Origin: Adineta steineri
Taxonomy: Eukaryota; Rotifera; Eurotatoria; Adinetida; Adinetidae
Direction of reading: 5' to 3'
NCBI GenBank assembly: GCA_905250115.1
Contig: CAJNOI010000196.1
Location: 91,076 to 155,075, forward strand
Length of the DNA stretch: 64,000 nucleotides
Numbering within the stretch: the first letter of the stretch is position 1; each line of letters opens with the position of its first letter. The translations under genes were made by a program, and so were the position numbers. Positions 51,356 through 62,566 of this stretch are shown here, piece after piece. The notes beneath the pieces are model-generated. The model was not told where the DNA came from, did no database searches, and was given only the letters and a program-made list of their open reading frames with translations.

Positions 51356-54300
51356 ATGGCTTCATTACAGAATAATGAGTTAAACAATCATCTTCAATCT
51401 GATGATGATGATGCAAATGTAATTCATATCATAGATATAACGAATGGTACATTTCCTGAACATATATCTGGTCGTATTGAAAGTAATGATACAATTGAAT
51501 TCAAAGTTAATTCAGATGATGAATATGATATATTTCAAGTTTATAAAGATAATACTGATTACTATCGAATAGATAATGGAATAGAATTATTTAATATAAA
51601 TAATAATACATCGGAAAAGAAAAGACGTATTGAACTTTCATTTAGTTTTCATTGTTCAACAATGGAATTATATTTTTGTATAATTCCATCATTACAACAT
51701 GAAACATATTTAAAATCACGTCAATGTTCAAAAGAAAATTGTGAAAAAAATTATCTTTTAATTCATAGAAATGAAATGAAATTTTCTTTCAATGATAATA
51801 AAGAAAGTCAAAAAATTATTTTACATAAAAATGATACAATTGAACTTGAATGGATATCAAAACGTTGTAATGGTTATCGTATAGAAGAAAATAGATATTG
51901 CCCAATATCTGGTGGCCTTTATAAAATCGAACAAACATCAGATATAATAACAAATCGTGCTGTAACACAAGGAAAATTTCAAAGAACATTTAATGAATAT
52001 GGTACATCATTTTTATTTCGTTTAACTGAAACAAATCAAATTCATGATATCATGGTATGTATTATAAAAGATAAATATCAAATAAAACATATTGAAATAA
52101 CTGATATAAATATTCAACCAAATATTATTTCAATTGAACAAAATGACTCAATTATATTTGAATGGAATACAAAAGAAAAACAAACTCTTATTCAAATTGA
52201 TCCTTATCTGATCGATGAAAATACACAACAATCAATCGAAGTTTGTATTTCAAATGAATAAATAAATTACAACTATCTAATTCTTTTTCTTTTTCTAAGT
52301 TGAAAACAATCGGAGAACATTTCTTTTGGCCATATGATCCATCCTATCGTGGTTATATGATTCATAAATTTAATCAAACAGGTATTTTTTGTTTTAAAAC
52401 AGCAAATAACCAAATTGGAACGATTATTGTTGAACCAAAGAAAAATATTTATTCTTTTCCAATTTTTGGTGATCAATTAAGTATGTTTAAATGAAAACAA
52501 CTTACCAAAATATGATTATCTTTTTTTATTTAGTTTTAAAAATGAATACAAATGATTTAGTTCAATTTGAATGGAAGATGACTGATTCACAAGAAGAACC
52601 AGTATTAATCACGGTTGATGCTAATACATCCATCGTACCGGATGTAGCGGGTGGTCTTACAGGAATATTTGATTGTTGTAAGTTAGTTGTATATCAAAGA
52701 ATAAAACAAACGTATCGATAGATACAAGGGAGAAAGAGCGGAAGCCATTCGTTTGGATTCCAATGATTCCCATGGATTCTTTTGAATTCTCACAAAGTCT
52801 GATAAATATTTTTCGATTTTGTCTTATTTCATGGTTGTTTTAGATCTATCAGCCTGCATTGAATATTCTAGAACGTGATATAAATTTTAAACAAACTGCC
52901 TAAGTTATCAAAACTAGGGGTACACATAGTTTAGTTCTAGTTCACAACGGTTCAGTATTTTAGACGACTCAGCTATACGAAAAGAACTATTTTCAGAGCT
53001 CGGTTCACGGCATCTGAACTGTTTTAATAAGTTCAATTCGTTCAAGTGAATTGTGCGTACCCCTAGTCTTTCGAGATTCTATCAAATTATTCCACAATGG
53101 TCGATTTTTTAGAGCAATATCTCGTAAATTTCTAGAAACTTCAAAGATTTTAATGAATATCGAGGACTTTCATGTCTCATTTACGATTTCTGGATTTCCT
53201 AAACGTCCGAAGGATTCCATAAATATTTTTGGATTCCAAGATTCCGCTCTTTCCCCCTTGGAAAAAATACAATATCATATTTATGAATTGACTATAAAAT
53301 ATTTGAGTATCATTGTGATAGCACTAGACATATATTTCAATATAACTGTAACCGAGCATGTGCACATATATAGAAGATTCAGAATACACTACTTGATTAG
53401 ACAGAAAATGATTACAGTATATATATCTTTTTAGCTATGCATAAATGTGTCAAAGTTGAACCATTTTTTCGTTCTTATTTCCATACATGCGAAACATTTC
53501 TTCTTCATATTCCACAACATGGTCTTTATAGTTTTGCATATTGTGATAATCGTGATGATGTTGTATTAAGTGTTATTGTTGAAAATAGTATTAATGTAAG
53601 AATATAAATTTTTACTTTGTTTGTTTATTATTATAGTAATCTATATAGAATCATCATATCACATATAGTGAACAAAATATGTTTGAACCAAATACAATAA
53701 TTGTTAATCGTAATGATCAAGTTTGGTTTGATTCGATATCAGCAAATATTTATCGAGCAGATGAATATGGAAATCATTTAGACGTAGATAAACCAATTTT
53801 TCAACCACAATTAAATAGTATGAATTATTTTATGCAACAATTTAAACAAATTGGAATTTATTATTTTTCAACGGATATTAAGAATGATAATTATACAACA
53901 AAAATTTCATCATCATCATCACCATTAGCGATTATTGTTTTACCTGAAATTCATTTCCATTATAAATTCATTCGTCTTGGTGATTTTGATTTTCAAGCAA
54001 TAATAACTAATATAAATGATTTTGTTATATGGCAATTTGAACAAATTATTCGTTTCGGTGTTATACAATTACGTTCAAATGAAACTTTACAAGATTTAGC
54101 ATCATGTCATGATCGAGCTGTATCAGGTCGTAATCGACAATGTCTTGCTGTTGAATGTATTATGCCTGGAGTATTTTATTTCGCTAATCCAGGTAAAAAA
54201 TGAAATGAAGAATTTATTAATAAAAAATATTTTGTTTTTTAGAATTTGAACGAGTTACTGGTTCAGAACAGGTAAAGTGAAAATGAATATAATCATTAAA

Positions 54301-57300
54301 ATTAATTTTATCTGAAAAGGATCGTCTAATATCAACAATTATTATTGATCCACCATTTAGTAAAGCATGTTTTTTTATTACACATCAACAATTTGTTCCT
54401 AATGTTTTCCATATTGCTCAGGTAGACTTTCTTCTTTAAAAAAAAGTTGTTTTTTTCTAAATAAATTTTAGAATGAAAGTATTTCATGGGTATTATTAAA
54501 TAACGATCAATATCATCGAATTTATGTTGAATCAAATGAAAATGAGAAACCAAACTTAAACGAAGTAACTTATTTTCTTATAAATTAAAAATTTAAATTA
54601 AATTTTATTCATATATATAAGAATAATCGTATTGATCGATCAATTGAACAATATGTGCCTGATATACATTATTTATATACATTTAATCAATGTGGACAAT
54701 ATACTATTCGATCTGATCGTTTCAATAATACAGCAACTGTTATTGTTTATTCAGATGATATCATTCGAAATGATAGTAAATATTAGTTTTTCTGTTCTAT
54801 AATACTTTTTTATCTTTTATCTATAGAAAAACGAACACAACAACCTCAAATAATCGAAGAAATTGATACACTTAGTCAATTTAAAACACGAGTACATTTA
54901 AAATATCCAAATCAAGATGCGATAATATATTATACACTTGATGGAACGCTTCCAACAAGACATCATGATAATGTTCATGTAAAAATAAATGTATATTATT
55001 CAATTAAATATTAATCATTCTAATTTAGATTTATAATACTAATGAAGATATATGTTTTGATCAACCAGGTTTTCATATTTTACGTGCCTATGCAACTGAA
55101 AATGAAAAGATATCAAGCAGTGTTATTACAAGCAGGTTTGTTTTAAAGAATATTTTCAAGAAAGATATATTAATAAATGATAGAATACTTTTGAAATTCC
55201 AGTATTTATTATAACGATATTGAATTAGGAAAATTGATGTTGCCTTTTGAACATAGAGTTTATTTTGACTATTATTTTAGTCCAACTTTTGTTATGGAAA
55301 ATGATGAACTAGAAATAGTGAATGTATGTTTATTTCTATTAGAAAAAAATTCGATTTTTATGTGTATCTCATAGGAATCTCTGTCAGCATGGAGTAGTAC
55401 AAAAATAAATCTTTCAGCTTCCATACAATATCCAAACAAATTATATGGAAAAATTCAAGTGGAACCAACAAGTTCAGCAGATCTTGTTGATCATTTTGAA
55501 TTATATGTAGATGATATAGCACAAAGTGTCAATCTATCACCAACTGATATTATATTTTCAGCCGAAGGTTTTGCTGGTGGTGAACAATATGAAATCTATA
55601 TTTTAGCTTATCCAAAATCAAATATTATTAATGCTATACCAATACCATCGAATAAACGGGTATTTTGTGATATTAAAAAAAATCATTATAGAAAATGTGG
55701 GTTTTATTCTATTTATTTAATAGGCATTTGAAATTAAACGAGAAATTCATGGTGCACCATTAATTAGTTTAGCTGTATCGAATGAACAAACGACAATCTT
55801 TTTAATGTGGGCTCATATTGGAGATCATGTTAGTGAATATATTGTTTATGTTGATGATATTGAAAGGACAACGGTATCGTATATTCAGATTTGCCTGAGT
55901 AAAATTTTTTTATGTTAATTCAATTTGATAGATTTTTGAAAAAGATTTTAATGATTTTTTTGGTATTCAGTTTCATGGTGCTCAACAACGAAAAAGATAC
56001 CTTTTACATGTTGAAGCAAAACTAAAAAGTGAGATAAAATTCATTCTTAATTAATTATTGCAATTATGTTCTATTTAATATTTTAGATAGTAATGATATT
56101 CGAAAATCAAATATCCTTAATGTTAATCCACCATTAGAAATGCCATTAAAAGAACAATTAATTGATCGATATTTTGCATATATAACAGTTAATGCTGAAA
56201 TTCCACCACCTGATATGCGATTAGAGAGTAAGATTAGAATTTCATATAATATATATTATAAACATTATATCAATTCATGATTTTTATTTTAGTTATTCAT
56301 CTTGATCATTTTCCACATCCTCGTCCAGAACCACAACGTAAAATTGAAACTCTTTCTATTGTAAGCAGTTAGATTTTTAGGAGAAAAAGAAAATATTTGA
56401 TCTTTCTCTCAGACTCCTAGTCTTCAGGATGCCATTCCAACAATATCATTTCAGCAAAATTCTAATGGTATTACACTGTTTTGGAGCAAATCAACACAGA
56501 GAATCTCAGATATTGTTCATAATTATCGAGTAAGTGAATTATTTCTGAATACATATTCTATTTCTAATAGTTTTGATTAGATTATTGTTGACGGAGAACA
56601 ATACGGGGAATCAATCTCACCATCTGATGAGCCAAACTTTCAATTAAATCTCTCACCAGGCAAACATGAGTGCTATTTATCTGTTATACCGAAAGATGAC
56701 GAACAGGAAATTTGGAAATCGAATATTCTTGTATGTTATAATTGATAGAATCATAATGTCTTTACTGATTTATAATTTTTCGTAAATAGCAATTTGATAT
56801 TCCATCTATTGATGATCAAGAATTAGAACAAAAGCCATTACAAGATCCATCCAATGTTGATGATCACGTATATAATTATTTCTTTTTTTTTAGAAGCAAA
56901 AATTCTATCATTTTCTTATTCTAGGGAGTTTCTGATGAAAAAGATGATCTGACAACATTAAATGTTCCCTTGTCTCAACCGATACTTAAAGTAACACAAA
57001 TCGGGATACAAATGGTAGTTGATTTTTTCAATAAAAAGAATTATCTATATAAAATATATTTTAGGTAAATTTATCATGGACATTGAATGATTCTGTTGAT
57101 CCTTCATGGATTAGAGCCTATCGCATTATTGTAAATACAAAATCGACTATAACCCTTCCACCTGATCAACATGAATACAAATTAGAAAACCTTGAGCCAG
57201 GTATTGAATACCTTAAATCATAGCTTTATTTATGAAATAATCGATTTTAGATACCACAAATGAAGTTCAAATCTCTGTGACATCTCGCGCAGATTTTGCT

Positions 57301-60300
57301 GATGAAAAAATCTCTGAACCAGTACATATTATATGTCCACCACGACCACAATCACCAACAATCCAATCAATTGATTCTACTCAACCATGTTCCATTGGAA
57401 TAAAATGGAAAATAAATAAAAATAATTCAGATAGAATAACATCTTTTAAAATTTTTCTCGATGGAAAACTTCATGATGAAATCGATACTGATGGACAGCA
57501 TTCATTTAAATATGAATATACTCAATTACAAATTAATCAAACATATTCAATTTTTATTAAAGCATGTATAAAACAAAACATCTTTGATGGTTCCATCTAT
57601 CAATGTGATATTGAATCAAATGCATCGAATGAATTAATATTAGAATGTACTACTCCATCAAAAGTTGCACCTCTACGAATCGAACGAATGCATCCAGATG
57701 GAATTGATATTGTTTGGGATACACCTACAGAAGATCAGGATATGAATATAATTGTAAGTTGTATGATTTGTGTTTTAAAGATTTTTTTTAAGACTGACAA
57801 TGTTTATAAGGGATATCAGGTATTGAAAAATGGACGACCCATTGGTAAACCAATACCAGTTGATCAACGACGAGCTTCTATTCATGATCTCGTAGTTGGT
57901 AATCGATATTCATTACAAGTAGTACCAATAAGACAACATTCTGATAGCTTCTTAGAATATAATCCTGAAAATCATGATTCCTATTTATTAGGACCAAAAC
58001 TTGACATCGAATTTACAGATTTAATACAGATTCCATCAAAACTTTGGATTGAAAATATTTCTGGTCATTCAGCAGTAGTTTGTTGGTCTCAAGTCGATGA
58101 TTTATCAAATGAAAATACAATGCCAGATAGTTACAAATTACATATTTGGAATAGTAGAGAACAAACACGTCATCAAACTACCGTTATTTCAATATCAAGT
58201 ATGTTTGTTTTGATGTCATTTAATATAGGGTGTATGAAATAATTGAGTAAATTTATTTTTTCAGAAGATAAAACTAGCCAACAATTAAAAGATCTTCAAT
58301 CCAGTACAATTTACGAAGTTCAATTAGAAGCGTATAAAAGACGACATCATCAAATAACAAATGGTATTGTATTACTATTATTAATTTTTAGTAAAAAAAT
58401 TTCTATTTCTTTTAGAATCATATATTGTCTCAACTATATCTGATATTTTAACATTTGAAACAGGTGCACCACCAAATGCACCATCAAACTTGCATATCAT
58501 TTCTTGTACCAATACAGCTGTTCGTTTAGGTTTTGATCCATTTGTTGAACATAGTGCAGAAATAATAGCACTTCGTGTTCATTGTGAATCGCTTCATTCA
58601 GGAAAGAATTCAAGAGATATTATTTTTGATTTAACACCTGATTCAACAGAATTTCTTTTATCAAATTTGATTGAACGTACAGAATATAATGTCACTATTT
58701 ATGCAATAACTGATGAATATTTAAATGAAATTGATTGTCATGATATTTCACAGTTACCGAAAAAATTAAAATTATCCAATTGGTTAATAAGTCAAAGTTT
58801 ACAATTTACAACAAGTGGTTGTGAGCCAGCAAGTCAACTACATATTTGTAGTGCAACTTTTGAATCAATACAACTTGAATGGATATTACCGAAAGCTTAT
58901 GGTTCAACAAAATATCTTAGTCAAATACTTCGATGGAAATTAGAACGTGGTAGTGAAGAACATAGTATGGAACTTGATTGTAATAGTACAAATGCAATAA
59001 TACCTGGAATACTACAACAAGGTTTATATAGAATCTCACTTGATTCATTATTTAGTATGAAAAGGAATCTTGAAGATGATGAAATAAATCGAAAAGAAAT
59101 TTGTTTAACAATAAGTGAAATAACGTTGGTACGTTATCGTATACCAGATTTATCTGAACGACCAGAAATTTGTTTAACTGGTTATACAACATCAACAATT
59201 GATTTAACATGGAATAAACCAAATATGTTTAATATTATTGATCATCCAGAAAGATTAAATGAACAAATTAAAATTCATCGAAAATTACTTGGATATAGAG
59301 TTGAAATTAATGGACGAAAATATAATACTCTAGACGAAAATCAATATCAATGTACATTGACTGAATGTCATGCTGGTGAAGAATATAAAGTACGATTAGT
59401 TGCACAAACTAGTGTTCAAAATGAATATCTAAATGATATGGTAAAGAAACTAAAGATAGATTATTTAAAATTCCTATATTTCTTTTGAATAGTTTTTACA
59501 TGATGATGAGCCTAATGAAACACCCTCAAAAAAATTACGTGTTCGAATGTTAACAGATCAAGGTATAGGAAAATAAATATATTTTTCTTTTGAAAATGAT
59601 TACTTGCTGTGTATGATATAGATCTCCTTCGTTCCTTTCAAGCTAATTTTGAATTTCATCATCATGTAACAAAAGAAAATATCATTAAACAAAGAAATGA
59701 AATAAAACCATTAGGAAAAATAAATATACATTGGATAGTATCAAATGTCGAAAATATTTCATATTTTATTCTACAATGGCATTCATCAAAAGATTCATAT
59801 ATTCAACAAAAATTATTCAAAAGTAATGAAACATCATTTACGATAGGTTAGTATTACAATCATATATATTTTATAAAAAAAACTTGATTTTTATAGATGT
59901 CTGTGATGAAAAAGAATTTTATATTATTGAAATAATTATTGTTACAAACGATGATATAAAATATCAATATGAACAATTAAAAATGCCAATACCAGGTGAA
60001 CCAGATGCACCAAAATTATGGTTACTTAAAACATCTGATTCAAATTTTGTTGTTGAATGGTCAGAACCAAAATCTTATGGCATACCTATTATTGGCTTTC
60101 AATTATATATTGAAGGTAAAAAAGCAGGTGATATGGTTGAAGTTAATTTACGTCGAGCTGAAATTCCTTCGGAGATTAATCGAGCATATGAAATCAATAT
60201 ATGTGCTTTAACAAATAATCCTCAACGTACGCGATCAGTTATGTCACAAACATTAGCAGTTATTACAACACCAGCAATGCAGATCAATGATAATATAACT

Positions 60301-61432
60301 CCTGCAATATCTATTCAAATTGAATCAATTAATGAAGAAAAACTTCATGTTAATTGGAAAACATTTGTACCGATGACAGAAATACGTTGTTATTATATTC
60401 ATTATACTTGTTTGAATACGGGTGAAATACAAACTATGAAAGTATCGAAACGATATCGACATGCAGTAAGAATAATAAGAAAAAAAAGATGAAAATACTA
60501 ATTTTTTAATTTTTAATTTTGTTTCTAAAGACGATACGTAATTTAAACTCGGGTTTTACGTATGAAATCATGGTTTTGGCTGTTGATAAAAATGGTAGAA
60601 TATTATATTCATCAGATAAAAGTACTATTCATATGAATGTGTCACCTAATGCTCCAATTGTTGCAATTCGGTAATATGAATTTGTTTTTTGAGAAAATTA
60701 TTTTATGTTTTATTTAGTGAACGTACAAATGATCATGTAACACTTGAATGGCGTCCAGCACCAAATTGTGATGAACTTACTATTGTTAGCTATAAAATAT
60801 ATGTTAATAATCGTCTAACAGCTATTCTTTCTAATGATCAATTATCATATACTTTGACAAATGGTTCAGCGTGTGAAGAATATACAGTTTATATTCAAGC
60901 AATAAGTGATGATAAAAATATCCCGAGTCCAATGTCTCGTGGTGTCAAATTTCTTTGGCCAGGTATTAAACCAGGTATATTTCGACGTTTAGATGATGGA
61001 CAAACAGGGATTGTTGTTGTTGCTTGGGAACAACCTCGTTTAGAAGATGAAACAGACAAATTGATTGGATTTAAAGTATGAAAATTTAAAGGAAATTATG
61101 AAGAAATTTTCTTCTTTTGATAGCTTTTTTCAGAAAATATGTCAACACATGTTGTTCGTTCGCATGGTGAATATAATGCCGAAACATACCGAGCAGTAAT
61201 CTATAATTTAAGTAATGCAAAATATCTTCTTTGGTTAGAAATTCAAAGTGAACTTTATTCTGTTCGTGCTCGACCAATTACAATTACATCTGGTCGATTT
61301 CGAAGTCGCTCATCATTTGCACCAGCAAAATGTTTTTTGAAAAAACAAAAACGGTAATTTATATCTTCATTTTTCTAATGTATTTCTCCTTTTTTTTTGT
61401 ATGATAGATTTCGACAAATTCAATACTCATGA
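51356..61432 (+). CDS. Giant multidomain protein: cupredoxin-like, chitobiase-C-like and many fibronectin III modules
   Basis: Thirty-three exons read by GT/AG borders and phase give 2,539 codons including the stop. The first is 51356-52240, the largest 58416-59440, the smallest 54243-54271 (29 bases) and 61408-61432 (25 bases). Plastocyanin-like stretches of the form F/Q-x-P-N-x-I-x-x-x-x-N-D-x-I-x-x-x occur at about residues 265 (QPNIISIEQNDSIIFEW), 468 (FEPNTIIVNRNDQVWFDS) and 670 (FVPNVFHIAQNESISW). A chitobiase/hexosaminidase C-terminal-type module follows at about 785-850 (IIYYTLDGTLPTR). From about 900 to 2,480 come roughly a dozen fibronectin III modules (for example PNAPSNLHIISCTNTAVRLG, GEPDAPKLWLLK). 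No signal peptide or membrane helix is visible, so it may be intracellular, or an upstream leader exon may be missing. Copper-binding His/Cys were not established. Function unknown. Confidence 0.85.
52725..53260. mobile_element. Inverted-repeat element in intron 3 of the giant gene (~536 bp)
   Basis: The left end CAAGGGAGAAAGAGCGGAA matches the reverse complement of the right end, CAAGGGGGAAAGAGCGGAA, 18 of 19 bases. Beyond this, both arms carry GGATTCC-type units. The intron (52678-53434) is about 757 bases in a gene whose other introns are almost all under 80. No clear target duplication was seen. It contains another element at 52914-53066. Confidence 0.75.
52914..53066. mobile_element. Nested inverted-repeat element (~153 bp)
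   Basis: The ends are CTAGGGGTACACA and, reverse-complemented, CTAGGGGTACGCACA. It lies wholly inside the larger element at 52725-53260, implying later insertion. The interior has GGTTCA-type repeats. No convincing target-site duplication. Confidence 0.65.
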
Positions 61433-61549
61433 ACTTATCATTTTCTTATCATTATTTGTGCGTGTAATAATCTTTCGATTATGATTTGTTTATTGAATAA
61501 ATGGCAGTAAAAAAATAGAAGAATGTTTATGATAAATGATGTACTTTTA

Positions 61550-61813
61550 TCAACACATAAAAAAGTTTGTTTTATCAAACATTTTGCTAAGGATTGTTTT
61601 GACAAACTTAGGTGTCCATCGAGAAAAAGTTTCCTTGGTGATTATATCTTTTCTACCATCATAAATCAATGACCCTAAACAAATTATACATAAAATTCTA
61701 TATTCAATAATAGTTTTCGAAATGCGCGACATACCTGTCATCTTTTCGTAATACAAATCGTAATTAAAAGAATAATTGTAAGGATTATAAGTTTGCTGTT
61801 GGTATGATGCCAT
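61550..61813 (-). CDS. Small unknown protein, Tyr-rich N-terminus
   Basis: Two exons, 61735-61813 and 61550-61674, are separated by a 60-base GT..AG intron (61675-61734) that happens to be open in frame. The joined product is 67 residues: MASYQQQTYNPYNYSFNYDL, then YYEKMTG, then SLIYDGRKDI and a basic, Phe-rich end (FVKTILSKMFDKTNFFMC). The spliced and unspliced readings share both ends. It is convergent with the giant gene, whose stop lies 118 bases away. No signal peptide or family match. Confidence 0.5.
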   Translation of the reverse strand: MASYQQQTYNPYNYSFNYDLYYEKMTGMSRISKTIIEYRILCIICLGSLIYDGRKDIITKETFSRWTPKFVKTILSKMFDKTNFFMC

Positions 61814-62566
61814 ATGATGTAGTTATTTATTTATTCACAAGTATACGTTGGCAAATTTTGTATTGAATAGCGCAGAAAAAATGAAACTTTATTAATCATG
61901 TTTTTTTCGTATGTTATCATGTTGATATGCTTGACTGCAATTCTATAATATTGTGAAATAACATTCTATTTAAAAATGTAGGTATGAATGAGTAATCAAT
62001 ATAGTCATCAACGCATATAAGTTTGGTGTGGGTGCGGATAGATACAAAAAATGTACACATTCAGCCACATTCTAGTTCTTTTTTATCATCGTAGAGATTT
62101 CTCCAAGAAAAAATTAAATTTTAAATTTTACTAAGTTTGTAATTCTCAAGTGGCATATATGACAAAAATATGCAAATACTGAGTTTTTTAAAATATTGAT
62201 TAATACATCTGTAAATATGATGATAGTTGTAGACGAACACAGGAAGAATGACGACGGAAAAAAGAACAACACAATAATTTTAGAGTACGTAAGATACAAG
62301 ACATTTTATTTTAATGTGTGAGCTGCAGAAAAAATTCTCTTGATGGTTTCTTTCTTTTCTTCTTTTATCTGCGTAGATTAAAACCGACTTGTTATGTAAC
62401 TAAAGAAGAACGCAAATATACTACACATACAAAGCACAAGAGAATTTTTTTATCTATTCCGCGAAAGAAAAAGGAATAGACACTATAAAATGCGACACAA
62501 AGGAAGTAAGTTCTTTACTTTTTCTAAGACGACTATACACATTTAATCATTCTTAATTCTTTTAAG
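61814..62566. other. Intergenic upstream of the ADP-ribosyltransferase gene
   Basis: AT-rich promoter region for two divergent genes. It contains one TGTGGG unit near 62027 but no array. A minus-strand frame at 62114-62299 is hydrophobic but has no support. Confidence 0.5.

Noticed and set aside
53051-53434. 127-codon frame in intron 3 of the giant gene
   Set aside because: It spans the ends of both nested elements and the intron acceptor; composition is not protein-like and splicing removes it.
62021-62040. Single TGTGGG unit near 62027
   Set aside because: One copy is expected by chance and there is no array or partner arm.
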